From the NCBI RefSeq assembly GCF_000420865.1, contig NZ_ATVT01000004.1:124001-188000 (forward strand): 64,000 nucleotides of DNA, in the 5' to 3' direction. This document shows positions 9,355 to 18,168 of the stretch, piece by piece. Each line of letters opens with the position of its first letter. Positions within the stretch are counted from its first letter, which is position 1. The notes under the pieces were generated by a model, which saw nothing but the letters and a program-made list of their open reading frames with translations, did no database searches and had not been told where the DNA came from. The DNA is from Butyrivibrio sp. XPD2006. GTDB taxonomy: Bacteria; Bacillota; Clostridia; Lachnospirales; Lachnospiraceae. Made by a program: the position numbers and the translations under genes.

Positions 9355-9400
9355 TGTCATCCTCCTAAAAACTATATATTCATATAAAATCATTTACAAA

Positions 9401-10645
9401 TTATTCAGGCTTGGTCAGAGTCTGTGCTCCGCCCTGTGACTGAATCTGTGCCTGCGCCTGAGCTGCTCCTGCGCTCATGCCCATAACCTGTGCCGAAAAG
9501 CCCTGGCTCTCATTGGTAAGACCGTCCTGAGCCATCATAGTCTTCATTACAGAAATATCCGATGAGATATCCCATGCCATATCCTGGAACAGGCTGTCCA
9601 GAAGATTTTCAAAGGCCATGTTGATGGTATCGATAGCTGCATCTATTTCAAGCTTGGTCTTGGTAATATTATCTCCAACCTCAGGCTCTTTATCCAGTTC
9701 CACATAAGCATTAAGAAGCTTCTTGGTTGTGGGCAGATAATAATTCATCAGCTTGTGAAGCTCATCTGCACTGGATGGATCCTTTTTAACCTGTGCAAAG
9801 ATCCTGTTCATGATCTCTTCAAGTCTGTAAAGCTTGTTTGAAAGCTCTTCCGTATCAGGAATCTTGTCGTTTATTCCTCTTACAAAGTTGATATACTCTT
9901 TGCCCTCTTCCAGGATTGAGATAGCCGCCTCGGGAAGTTTGGCATATTCGGCATTCCTTGCCTTGAGCTGCTCCATCTCGGCTTTCTTTTGCTCGTTTTC
10001 TCTCTGCTCTCTTGCAATCCTGTCCTGCTGAGCTCCGAGGTACTGCTCGTATGCTCTGTCTGTAACCATGCAGACCGTTTCAGTGCTGTCGAGCCTTGCT
10101 CTGGGAAGGAAGCCAAGCTTTATCATTCCCTTGATGTCTTTTAATACTTCTTTGTCGCCCTTAACTGCGACCTTGGCAAGATCTGCTATATTGAAGTATT
10201 CAGCCTCACCCAAGATGTTTCCGTACTGGTAATACTTCTTGGCAAGGTCGTATTTCTTCATTCCCCTAAAGAATCCAAAAGTACAGCCTGCTGTAATAAG
10301 TCCGGTTGCAATGATTCCCCCTACAGATCCTGTAAGCAGCGCTCCAAGAAAACTCATGAAGACGAAAGATCCGATGGCTCCTGTAAAGACCATCTGCGGT
10401 ACTCCGAGGTACTTGCTGATCCTCTTCTGGAAGAACGGGATTATCCTGGGCTGAGCCTTGGCCGCCCTCTGTCCGTTTTGTCCCATCTGACTTGCGTAGT
10501 TGACTCTTCTCTCTATGTTGACGGACTTGATTGCCCTTGCAACATCTGCATGGAGCGTACTGTAGTCATTCCTGTCAATAGCGCTGGAAACACTGTCCAA
10601 TATTTGATTTCCTGCTTGTAAAAATTCCTGTATATCTTTTGCCAA
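9401..10645 (-). CDS. XpaC-like (5-bromo-4-chloroindolyl phosphate hydrolysis family) membrane protein
   Basis: 414 residues. Two hydrophobic segments at about 80-125 (VFTGAIGSFVFMSFLGALL and GGIIATGLITAGCTFGFF) form a hairpin anchor. The cytoplasmic C-terminal half carries the family hallmark KLMNYYLPTTKKLLNAYVEL and FENLLDSLFQDMAWDISSDI, ending in an Ala/Gln-rich tail. XpaC was named from an X-phos phenotype in Bacillus and is probably not itself a hydrolase. Pairing with TelA is widespread, which suggests the two act together at the membrane; this is inference from gene order. The start codon reads TTTTGGC-ATG with a GGATG site upstream. Confidence 0.8.
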   Translation of the reverse strand: MAKDIQEFLQAGNQILDSVSSAIDRNDYSTLHADVARAIKSVNIERRVNYASQMGQNGQRAAKAQPRIIPFFQKRISKYLGVPQMVFTGAIGSFVFMSFLGALLTGSVGGIIATGLITAGCTFGFFRGMKKYDLAKKYYQYGNILGEAEYFNIADLAKVAVKGDKEVLKDIKGMIKLGFLPRARLDSTETVCMVTDRAYEQYLGAQQDRIAREQRENEQKKAEMEQLKARNAEYAKLPEAAISILEEGKEYINFVRGINDKIPDTEELSNKLYRLEEIMNRIFAQVKKDPSSADELHKLMNYYLPTTKKLLNAYVELDKEPEVGDNITKTKLEIDAAIDTINMAFENLLDSLFQDMAWDISSDISVMKTMMAQDGLTNESQGFSAQVMGMSAGAAQAQAQIQSQGGAQTLTKPE

Positions 10646-10692
10646 AACTACATCCTTTCACACTTTGAAGCTATTATCAAAATGCAACTTAC

Positions 10693-10721
10693 ATTGTACA
10701 GTAAAAATAAGGAAAAGACAA
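10693..10721 (-). promoter_or_regulatory. Sigma-A promoter of the xpaC-telA operon
   Basis: Minus strand: -35 TTGTCT (10716-10721), 17-base spacer, -10 TACAAT (10693-10698), about 48 bases before the xpaC-like start. Confidence 0.7.
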
Positions 10722-10772
10722 TTACTGCTTCTGTCACTTGAAGCCCTATAATTTGCATATTACAATAACTTT

Positions 10773-11687
10773 ATGGAAAAAGCATACAAATTACTCTTTA
10801 ATACAGAAGAATCAGATGATCTTTACGTATATTGCTGCGGCCTCTCCCAGACGCTTCCGGGGCACAGTTTCGGACCGGCTCTTAAGCCTCACTTCATGAT
10901 CCACTACTGTCTGAGCGGGAAAGGGAAATTCACTATGGGCGGCAAGACTTATCCGCTAAAGGCCGGATACGGATTCCTGATTGTCCCGGATGAACTTGCC
11001 TATTATGTCGCTGACGACAAAGATCCATGGACCTATGCCTGGGTAGGCTTTGGCGGAAACAGGGCTCAGGCCATTGTGTCTCAGCTGGGGCTCTCCGTCA
11101 ATCAACCGGTCTTTAAGAGCACAGCCAGCGAGGACATCTATGACCTGGTAAAAGACATGATGGACCACAATACCTTCAGTGTAGAAGATGTTCTCAGAAG
11201 AAACGGTCTGCTCTCAATGTTTTTGTCAGTCATAGCCTCCGGCATCAGCGTTACAGCAAAAAGCGATCAGGGAAGTGCCAATGACTATGTGACCAAGGCT
11301 CAGGACTACATCCGCAGCAACTACTGCAATCCGATCAAGGTCTCTGATATTGCCAATTATGTCTGCATCAACAGGAGCTATCTGTACACTCTTTTTGAAA
11401 AGACCCTTGGGATATCCCCACAGCAGTACCTGACCAGTTACCGCATTGCCAAGGCTGTTGAACTTTTACAGCTCACAAGGCTTTCCATCGAATCAATAGC
11501 CATATCATGCGGATATTCGGACCCTCTTGTATTCTCCAAAGCTTTTCGCCAGGAGAAAAAGATGTCTCCGTCCCAGTACAGGAAGTCGCTTCCAAAGAGT
11601 GACTCCCAGGCTGCCAGCAAGGAGCATCTGTTGCAGGTGGAAAAACTTATCGAAGAAAGACATTTGGAATCCAACGATCCCAACTAA
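10773..11687 (+). CDS. AraC family transcriptional regulator with cupin sensor domain
   Basis: 304 residues: an N-terminal AraC-type cupin (about 15-150, including HFMIHYCLSGKGKFTMGG) and a C-terminal pair of helix-turn-helices (about 185-285, KVSDIANYVCINRSYLYTLF and IESIAISCGYSDPLVFSKAF). The layout is typical of sugar-responsive activators in gut and rumen Firmicutes. It is monocistronic and its target is not evident; the convergent neighbour is glycogen phosphorylase. A TATAAT box at 10747-10752 lies only about 20 bases before the ATG and there is no clear Shine-Dalgarno sequence, so the 5' leader may be very short. If a longer start exists I see no in-frame ATG that supports it. Confidence 0.88.
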   Translation: MEKAYKLLFNTEESDDLYVYCCGLSQTLPGHSFGPALKPHFMIHYCLSGKGKFTMGGKTYPLKAGYGFLIVPDELAYYVADDKDPWTYAWVGFGGNRAQAIVSQLGLSVNQPVFKSTASEDIYDLVKDMMDHNTFSVEDVLRRNGLLSMFLSVIASGISVTAKSDQGSANDYVTKAQDYIRSNYCNPIKVSDIANYVCINRSYLYTLFEKTLGISPQQYLTSYRIAKAVELLQLTRLSIESIAISCGYSDPLVFSKAFRQEKKMSPSQYRKSLPKSDSQAASKEHLLQVEKLIEERHLESNDPN

Positions 11688-11692
11688 AAAAT

Positions 11693-11720
11693 GCCCTCCA
11701 CGCGTTGTGGAGGGCTTTCT
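11693..11720. terminator. Bidirectional intrinsic terminator
   Basis: An 8-bp perfect stem (GCCCTCCA 11693-11700 with TGGAGGGC 11708-11715), loop of seven, flanked by A5 on the left and TTTCTTA on the right. It serves the AraC gene on the plus strand and the convergent glycogen phosphorylase gene on the minus strand. Confidence 0.8.
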
Positions 11721-11732
11721 TATCGTATTATC

Positions 11733-14213
11733 TTATTTTACTTCAATCTGAAGCTTGTCGAGATGCCATACTTCATCAACATATTCCTGAATTGTTCTGT
11801 CAGATGAGAACTTACCGCAGCATGCTGTGTTCATCAGTGACATCTTAGCCCAGCGCTTCTTGTCAGCGTAGGCATCAGTGATCCTCCTCTGAGCCTCAAG
11901 ATATGCCTCGAAGTCCTTAAGGATGAAGTACTGATCTGCCTTGTTGGAGTTGATGGTGTTAAGCAGGCAGTTGTAAAGCGGTCTGAAGAGCTCTCTGTCC
12001 TGTGAGAAAGTACCGTCCACCAGCTTATCCAGAACAGATTTAACGTTAGGATTACTGTTGTAGATATCCATCGGATTATATCCGCCGTTTCTCTCATAGT
12101 CCATAACCTCCTGGGAGGTAAGTCCGAAGATAACAGCGTTCTCTTCACCAACTTCATTAACGATCTCAACGTTGGCTCCGTCCATGGTTCCAAGAGTTAC
12201 CGCTCCGTTGAGCATCATCTTCATGTTACCGGTTCCGGAAGCCTCTTTACTTGCAGTTGAAATCTGCTCTGATACGTCAGCTGCAGCAAATATAAGCTCT
12301 GCATTGGAAACCTTGTAGTCCTCAATGAATACAACCCTGAGCTTGCCCTTGATATCGGGATCATTGTTAACAACATCCGCAACGGAGTTGATGAGCTTGA
12401 TCGTAAGCTTGGCTGTAAGATATCCGGCTGCTGCCTTTGCTCCAAAGATATAAGTCTTGGGATAAAAATCTTTTCCCGGATGCGCCTTGATATCGTTATA
12501 TTTATGGATTACCTGAAGGATATTAAGGAGCTGTCTCTTGTATTCGTGAAGTCTCTTAACCTGAACATCAAAAATTGACTTGGGATCAACATCAACACCG
12601 TTGTGCTCCTTGATGTACGCGGCAAGACGTTTCTTGTTCTGATACTTTATGTCCATGAACTCCTCAAGGGCCTTCTTGTCGTTAACAAATGCCTTGAGTT
12701 TCTCCATCTCAGACAGATCTGTTATCCAGCCGTCCCCGATCTTGTCAGTAACCCAGTCTGCCAGGAGCGGATTTGCATGCAAAAGAAATCTTCTCTGAGT
12801 GATACCGTTAGTCTTGTTGTTGAACTTCTCGGGCATCATCTCGTAGAAGTCCTTAAGTTCTCTCTTTTCAAGGATCTCGGTATGAAGCTTGGCAACACCG
12901 TTTACCGAATGACCTCCTACAATGGCAAGATGAGCCATCTTAACCTGGTTATCATAGAGGATAGCCATACTTCTTATCTTGGCCTGAACATCAATTCCTG
13001 CATGGTTTGTGTACTTACGCATGATCTGGTCAACGAATCTTCTGTTGATCTCATCTACTATCTGATAGATTCTCGGGAGCAGTCTCTGGAAAAGATCTAC
13101 CGGCCACTTCTCAAGAGCCTCTGCCATGATTGTGTGGTTTGTATAGCAGCATGTCTTGATCGTAACTTCCCAGGCCTCGTCCCATGAAAGATAATACTCA
13201 TCCATAAGCAGTCTCATAAGCTCTGCAACAGCCACTGTCGGGTGGGTATCATTGAGCTGGAACACTGCCTTCTCATAGAATTTTCTTACATCGTCATGAT
13301 GCTTTAAATATCTCTTTATCGCGGTCTGAACCGAAGCAGAGATAAAGAAATACTGCTGCTTTAATCTAAGCTCTTTTCCCGCAATATGGTTGTCGTTGGG
13401 ATAGAGGACTTCACATAGCTGGCTGGCAAGGTTCTCCTGCTCTACAGCCTTCTGATAATCGCCCTTATCAAAGGAATCAAGCTGGAAGCACTGAACAGGC
13501 TCAGCGTCCCAGATCCTGAGCGTGTTAACAACACCGTTTCCATATCCAACAATAGGAAGATCATATGGTACAGCCTTAACTACCTGATATCCCTCCTGTG
13601 TAAACACGGTTCTTCCACGTTCATCGGTGTGCATGTTCACATAACCGCCAAATTTAACTTCCTTAGCGTATTCATTTCTTCTAAGTTCAAAAGGATTTCC
13701 GTTCTCAAGCCAGTTGTCAGGAGCCTCAATCTGGTAACCATCATGGATTTTCTGGCGGAACATACCATATTTATAGCGGATTCCACAGCCATAGGCCATG
13801 TATCCAAGCGTTGAGAGCGAATCAAGGAAGCAAGCTGCAAGCCTTCCAAGACCACCGTTCCCTAGAGCCGGATCCGGTTCCTGATCCTCTACAAGATTTA
13901 CATCTATGCCGAGTTCATCAAGAGCTTCTTTAACAGGCTTATAAGCCTGGAGATTGATAAGATTATTACCAAATGCCCTGCCCATAAGGAATTCCATGGA
14001 CATATAGTAAACAATCTTTGGATCCTGTTCGGCAGCTGCCTTCTGTGTTGTCATCCAATGATCAACTATGGCATCCTTGATAGCATATGCCGAAGCCTGA
14101 TACAGCTCCTGAGGCGTAGCCTCTTCCATCGTTTTTCTGTAAAGGGTCTTTACGTTATACTGGACACTTCTCTTGAAAAGATCCTTGTCAAAAGAAAGCT
14201 TTTTCTTTCTCAT
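11733..14213 (-). CDS. glgP: Glycogen/alpha-glucan phosphorylase
   Basis: 826 residues, the full length for GT35 phosphorylases. It releases glucose-1-phosphate from alpha-1,4-glucan by phosphorolysis, using PLP. Seen in the sequence: the N-terminal IVYYMSMEFLMGRAFGNNL and PALGNGGLGRLAACFLDSL motifs, the PLP signature EASGTGNMKMMLNGAVTLGT with the cofactor lysine near residue 665, and VKRLHEYKRQLLNI. AGGAGGG precedes the ATG. It appears monocistronic, bounded by a terminator on its 3' side. It fits internal glycogen turnover or use of imported maltodextrins, in line with the GH13 enzyme at the right end. Confidence 0.95.
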   Translation of the reverse strand: MRKKKLSFDKDLFKRSVQYNVKTLYRKTMEEATPQELYQASAYAIKDAIVDHWMTTQKAAAEQDPKIVYYMSMEFLMGRAFGNNLINLQAYKPVKEALDELGIDVNLVEDQEPDPALGNGGLGRLAACFLDSLSTLGYMAYGCGIRYKYGMFRQKIHDGYQIEAPDNWLENGNPFELRRNEYAKEVKFGGYVNMHTDERGRTVFTQEGYQVVKAVPYDLPIVGYGNGVVNTLRIWDAEPVQCFQLDSFDKGDYQKAVEQENLASQLCEVLYPNDNHIAGKELRLKQQYFFISASVQTAIKRYLKHHDDVRKFYEKAVFQLNDTHPTVAVAELMRLLMDEYYLSWDEAWEVTIKTCCYTNHTIMAEALEKWPVDLFQRLLPRIYQIVDEINRRFVDQIMRKYTNHAGIDVQAKIRSMAILYDNQVKMAHLAIVGGHSVNGVAKLHTEILEKRELKDFYEMMPEKFNNKTNGITQRRFLLHANPLLADWVTDKIGDGWITDLSEMEKLKAFVNDKKALEEFMDIKYQNKKRLAAYIKEHNGVDVDPKSIFDVQVKRLHEYKRQLLNILQVIHKYNDIKAHPGKDFYPKTYIFGAKAAAGYLTAKLTIKLINSVADVVNNDPDIKGKLRVVFIEDYKVSNAELIFAAADVSEQISTASKEASGTGNMKMMLNGAVTLGTMDGANVEIVNEVGEENAVIFGLTSQEVMDYERNGGYNPMDIYNSNPNVKSVLDKLVDGTFSQDRELFRPLYNCLLNTINSNKADQYFILKDFEAYLEAQRRITDAYADKKRWAKMSLMNTACCGKFSSDRTIQEYVDEVWHLDKLQIEVK

Positions 14214-14339
14214 GTTCCCTCCTCAAAGAATTTGTTACTCTTACCTGTCTGAATTGTACAAATAATATGTACACCTTTATATTTTACCGCAAATGGACGC
14301 TCTTTTCTATAAAGAATCCCTAAAATCAGCATACAACAA

Positions 14340-14366
14340 GGGCTACCCACTATATGTGGGCAGCCC
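14340..14366 (-). terminator. Possible terminator hairpin after the carbohydrate-binding protein gene
   Basis: An 11-bp stem with one mismatch (GGGCTACCCAC 14340-14350 with GTGGGCAGCCC 14356-14366, loop TATAT). The T tract on either strand is poor, so it may be a weak terminator or an mRNA 3' stabiliser. Confidence 0.5.
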
Positions 14367-14400
14367 CTGCCATGTTTTCCCAAATTATTCAATCATTCAA

Positions 14401-15714
14401 TCACTCAAGTGTATAAGAAATGCTGCTTCCAATTGCTCCGCTTCCCTGGATACCGAAATCTGCTGTCTGACCGTTTCCTACTGTTGAATTCCAGGATTCA
14501 GGTGTGATTACATAGTAATCGCCCTCTGATGCAACCTTTACGCACCAGCTTGAATCGATCACAACATCGCTCTTAGCGAGTTTAAGCTTCCAGCCGTTAA
14601 CAACATTACCTTTATTAACAACCCTGAAGTTTACTGTATAACCTGTTCCCCAGCTGTTGATCTGATACTCAAGGCCAAGATCTCCTGTTACTACAGGCTG
14701 TGGCTCCGGCTGAGGTTCCGGCTCTGGCTCAGGCTGTGGCTCGGGCTCTGGTTCAGGCTGTGGCTCGGGTTCGGGCTCCGGATCCTGCTGTCCGGGTTTT
14801 GCAAGAACCTTCCAGGAATCTACATTAACTGTTCCAAGCTTAGCTATAAGATAAACGTCATGTGTTCCATCAACCTGTGTAACCTTAGCGTTTACAGTTG
14901 CGAACTCATTGTTTGTGTTTGAAAGTCTTGCAAATGCAATCTGTGTTCCGTCAACACCATCAAGTCTTACGTCAAGTGCTGTTGCTGCGTTTGTTGCAAC
15001 TACTGCTGAAAATGCACCTTCTGCCTGTGAGAAGTCTACATTCTTAACTACTAAATAGCCGTTCTGTCTGATGCAAGCATACTGTGTGCCGTTCTTTGAA
15101 AGAACTACTGCTGCGTTAAGCTCACTTGATGCTTCTGCTTCTACAGTCTCATAAGGGCTGACTGTGGAAGGCTGAGGCTCCGGCTGTGGTTCTGGCTCGG
15201 GCTCAGGTTCGGGCTCCGGATCAACCACAGGAACAGGAGGCATCTCCTTCTTCTGTGTGCATGACCAATAATCGAAATCAACACTGCCCATTGCGCCAAC
15301 AAAGTAAAGAGTATTCAGGCCTTCATCAACACCTGTCATTGTTGCTGTAAATGCCTTAAACTCGCCGGCTGTGTTGCTAACCATAACGTTTGCAAGCTTC
15401 TCGCCGTCAGCACTGCCCTTTCTGACTTCAAGAACTGATGGGCCATCTGCTTTTACCTGAACGGTAATGGCTCCAACACCTTTATCGAAATAAACATCTG
15501 AAACTTTGAAATAATCACCTTTATCAATTCCCTTAACATAAACCTGTCCGGGAGTTCCTTTTTCTTTTTCAACTCCTGAGCTCTCAAACATAAGCTCTGC
15601 CTGAACTGTGTTATAAGGATCAATCTTTGGTGCTGCGAAAGATGTTACTGAATTTGAAAGTACTAATCCCCCTGCCAGGAATAAACTCGTGGCAAATGTT
15701 ACAATTTTCTTCAT
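14401..15714 (-). CDS. Secreted multi-CBM protein without a catalytic domain
   Basis: 437 residues. A signal peptide (1-27, ending SVTSFAA) is followed by two similar beta-sandwich modules (about 30-150 and 185-310; both open with PY(N/E)TV(Q/E)AE and end in a VD(F/S)(D/W) element) that resemble family 6 carbohydrate-binding modules. The C-terminal module (about 340-437) has the pattern INSWGTGYTVNFRVV, GWKLKL, SWCVKV and ESWNSTVGNGQTADFG of CBM2, which binds cellulose or xylan. Linkers of repeated PEPEPQ separate the modules. There is no catalytic domain, dockerin, S-layer repeat or sortase motif. It probably binds plant cell wall polymers outside the cell; whether it serves adhesion, substrate disruption or enzyme targeting is unknown. 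The ribosome site is CGGAGGTG. Confidence 0.8.
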   Translation of the reverse strand: MKKIVTFATSLFLAGGLVLSNSVTSFAAPKIDPYNTVQAELMFESSGVEKEKGTPGQVYVKGIDKGDYFKVSDVYFDKGVGAITVQVKADGPSVLEVRKGSADGEKLANVMVSNTAGEFKAFTATMTGVDEGLNTLYFVGAMGSVDFDYWSCTQKKEMPPVPVVDPEPEPEPEPEPQPEPQPSTVSPYETVEAEASSELNAAVVLSKNGTQYACIRQNGYLVVKNVDFSQAEGAFSAVVATNAATALDVRLDGVDGTQIAFARLSNTNNEFATVNAKVTQVDGTHDVYLIAKLGTVNVDSWKVLAKPGQQDPEPEPEPQPEPEPEPQPEPEPEPQPEPQPVVTGDLGLEYQINSWGTGYTVNFRVVNKGNVVNGWKLKLAKSDVVIDSSWCVKVASEGDYYVITPESWNSTVGNGQTADFGIQGSGAIGSSISYTLE

Positions 15715-15746
15715 ACTTCACCTCCGTATACCACTACTTTTCACGT

Positions 15747-15790
15747 AATTGCGTACACAATTTATAAATATACATCCTCGAGTAAGACAA
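15747..15790 (-). promoter_or_regulatory. Promoter of the multi-CBM gene with an operator-like palindrome
   Basis: Minus strand: -35 TTGTCT (15785-15790), 17-base spacer, -10 TTATAA (15762-15767). A 16-base imperfect palindrome, AATTG-CGTACA-CAATT, lies at 15747-15762 against the -10 box, where a repressor would block initiation. A second palindrome, AAACGTTT (15801-15808), lies just upstream of the -35 and resembles the core of a LacI/CcpA-type site. Neither regulator is identified. Confidence 0.55.
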
Positions 15791-15927
15791 TTGTAGCAGA
15801 AAACGTTTAAGTAAACCACTAATTTGTTACAAAAAATGTCACAATCTTTTCGGTCAAAAAGTAGTCCTTTTTACTTAAAATAAAAGTTTCGTTATTGGAG
15901 GAGACTTAGAACGCCCTGATTTCGGGC

Positions 15928-15959
15928 AAAAAAAGCCCCATTCCTTTCAGAACGGGGCT
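15928..15959 (-). terminator. Intrinsic terminator of the ileS-glycosylation operon
   Basis: Stem AGCCCC..TTC (15934-15943) with GAA..GGGGCT (15950-15959), one mismatch, followed on the minus strand by seven T residues (15928-15934). It lies 22 bases after the stop of the GT-C-like gene. The 15715-15981 gap otherwise holds only the multi-CBM promoter. Confidence 0.8.
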
Positions 15960-15981
15960 AATCCTCACCGGTTTAAAACAC

Positions 15982-18150
15982 TCAATTGCCTATAACTATG
16001 TACTTGTTTCCGCTTGGGGTACTCTCAACAGCCTTCTCAAGCTCTTTTGTCAGAGTCTCATCGTACTCTCCGCTCTCTGCGACTGCCACAGCGTCCTCTC
16101 TCTTCATACAGATATATTCAGACGGGCTGTACCTGTCAGTAAGGCTCTGCCATGTATCGTCCGGCAAAAGCTCGCCGTTATATACATCAGGCCTGTACCA
16201 GGAGCTCCTGTAGTCGATATCGTTCCAGATGATCGTGCTCTTTACGGGTATCTCCTTGTAAGCTTCATCCCACTCGGCGCAGGTAATGTCATAATAAGTG
16301 TTCTGTCCTGCCCAGTCTCCGGCTTTGTCTGCCATATCAATCAGCGAAACCACAGTGATGACGCTCATAAGGGCTGCCATAACCCCAAGAAGCTGCTCCG
16401 GCAGCAATCTCTTTTCCAACACCAGGTCTATGATCCCCATAACCAGAAGGACCGTAGCGGGAGCAAAGAACCTGAAATAGAAGGTATCCATGCTGGATCT
16501 GTACCTGACAACAATAAACATCACGTAGTAAAATGCCGCCATTGCAACAAGGACCGCTCCTCTGTTCATGATGCCCTTATCCAGGCACATTCTGACAACA
16601 ACTGCGATTAGCACGATAACCAGCAGTACAAACAAAGCCTTGTAGCCCATGGACATCTCACTTATATACTCAGGAACGCTCAGGGAAAAGACATTGAACA
16701 CCTCCGTCACAAGACTGTTAAAAAGGTCATCTGTCAGAGTAACATAGTCATCCCACCAGGTTCCTCTTGCAACGCCGGTTGGGTATCCGTTCCTTAACTT
16801 ATTCATCACAAGGTATGATACGCAAGCCACTCCGCTGCATGCAGCGCTTATGAAAAGACCTTTGAGCTTTCCAAAAACAGCTCCGCTCTCATGACCGTTT
16901 TTCCTGCCCTTTATATATCCAATAAGCATGACAATCCAGTAGAATCCCGCAACAAACCAGGCATATATTCCGAAGTATCTTGTAAGGAACGCTGCTGTTC
17001 CAAATACGCCAAGAAGCACATAGTGCCTGATTCCGGGATTATCCTGACTCACAATCTTCCCAAGCATCAGAGCAAGCAGAAGAAGAAACAGCTCAAAAGG
17101 CACTTCACTCCAGGTGTAGTAGCATAGTGTAAGAAATCCTATATTGGTAAAAGCAAGGGCATATAGCCATGCTCTGTCCCTGAACTCAGCCCAAAGGATA
17201 ATAAATATCAGAGCAACGATGGCCATTGCCACAAACTTGCTGGCAAGATACGCTCCGGTTCCTGTAATCGTCATCATAGCTGCGATCAGAGCCGGGTAAA
17301 TGATAGGCCAATTGGCGAAATGACTGTTATATCCGGCCAGTCCTTCATAGGAAAAGCCATTGCCGGCCACAAGATTAACCGCCTCTCTGAGATACCCGTC
17401 TGAATCAGCGGAAATATATACACCGTCCATAAATCCGGCCTGATAGATCTTAAGAGAAACAGCTGCAAACAAAGCTGCCAGAAATGCCATGTTCCAGATC
17501 TTTTTAAATCCCGCTGAAGCAAGCACCCCTGCAATCCCGGCAAAAAGCGAACCACCAAAGATCATGTACAGCACAAAAAGCGCTGTAAGTATGATCACCA
17601 GCGGCGCAGAGAAATAAAACATCTCGGCAAGTGTCACGTGGTCATCCAGGACAACCATAAACCCTGCAGAAATTCCCATCTCATATCCTGCAACCTTCAT
17701 AAAGTAAGGCTCGCAGTTGTTGGCTGTGAAGGTGAAGCTGTACGTCCGACCCTTCTCCATATCAAAAGACATTGATACATCATGCCATGAACCGGCCTCA
17801 ATTTCAGAAATATCAATGACCGCATCCGAAAGAGTATCCCCGGATTGAGCATCCTGAACCTTAACATCAACCGTTGCCTCAGTAGTTCCTGTCGGAACAT
17901 CGGTATTGACCATGAGTACCTTAAGAGCCTGAACGCAGTAATTATCGCCCGCAGTATAAGGAAATGTCATGCTCTCCCCGCTCTTCATTTCAACATAAAC
18001 CGGTTCTTTTCCGAGTCTCGGAAGAATATCTCCGGTCCTGACAGACCCCGGCACCTGTTTTTGAAGAACAAAAAGTAGTCCAAGGCAGACCACAACTGCC
18101 AGGACTACTCCAATAATTTTTGTAATTGAAAGCTTTTTTGAATTTGTCAT
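15982..18150 (-). CDS. Polytopic GT-C-like glycosyltransferase / membrane protein
   Basis: About 722 residues. One N-terminal membrane segment (about 12-32) leads to an extracytoplasmic beta-rich domain (about 35-185), then at least ten further membrane segments. Between them an ADSDGYLREAVNLVAGNGFS loop carries an acidic motif near the start of the multi-spanning part, as in GT39/GT83-type enzymes that use polyprenyl-phosphate sugars. The C-terminal 120 residues are soluble and outside. I infer transfer of a sugar from a lipid carrier to an envelope acceptor; no specific activity can be named. ATG at 18150 is preferred over an in-frame GTG two codons upstream. It is the last gene of a run with the FAD oxidoreductase and GT2 genes. 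Confidence 0.65.
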   Translation of the reverse strand: MTNSKKLSITKIIGVVLAVVVCLGLLFVLQKQVPGSVRTGDILPRLGKEPVYVEMKSGESMTFPYTAGDNYCVQALKVLMVNTDVPTGTTEATVDVKVQDAQSGDTLSDAVIDISEIEAGSWHDVSMSFDMEKGRTYSFTFTANNCEPYFMKVAGYEMGISAGFMVVLDDHVTLAEMFYFSAPLVIILTALFVLYMIFGGSLFAGIAGVLASAGFKKIWNMAFLAALFAAVSLKIYQAGFMDGVYISADSDGYLREAVNLVAGNGFSYEGLAGYNSHFANWPIIYPALIAAMMTITGTGAYLASKFVAMAIVALIFIILWAEFRDRAWLYALAFTNIGFLTLCYYTWSEVPFELFLLLLALMLGKIVSQDNPGIRHYVLLGVFGTAAFLTRYFGIYAWFVAGFYWIVMLIGYIKGRKNGHESGAVFGKLKGLFISAACSGVACVSYLVMNKLRNGYPTGVARGTWWDDYVTLTDDLFNSLVTEVFNVFSLSVPEYISEMSMGYKALFVLLVIVLIAVVVRMCLDKGIMNRGAVLVAMAAFYYVMFIVVRYRSSMDTFYFRFFAPATVLLVMGIIDLVLEKRLLPEQLLGVMAALMSVITVVSLIDMADKAGDWAGQNTYYDITCAEWDEAYKEIPVKSTIIWNDIDYRSSWYRPDVYNGELLPDDTWQSLTDRYSPSEYICMKREDAVAVAESGEYDETLTKELEKAVESTPSGNKYIVIGN

Positions 18151-18168
18151 ATGCACCCCAAACCGGTC

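Noticed and set aside
14690-15230. Short repeats in the multi-CBM gene considered as a possible CRISPR or minisatellite.
   Set aside because: They encode in-frame PEPEPQ linkers with no unique spacers.
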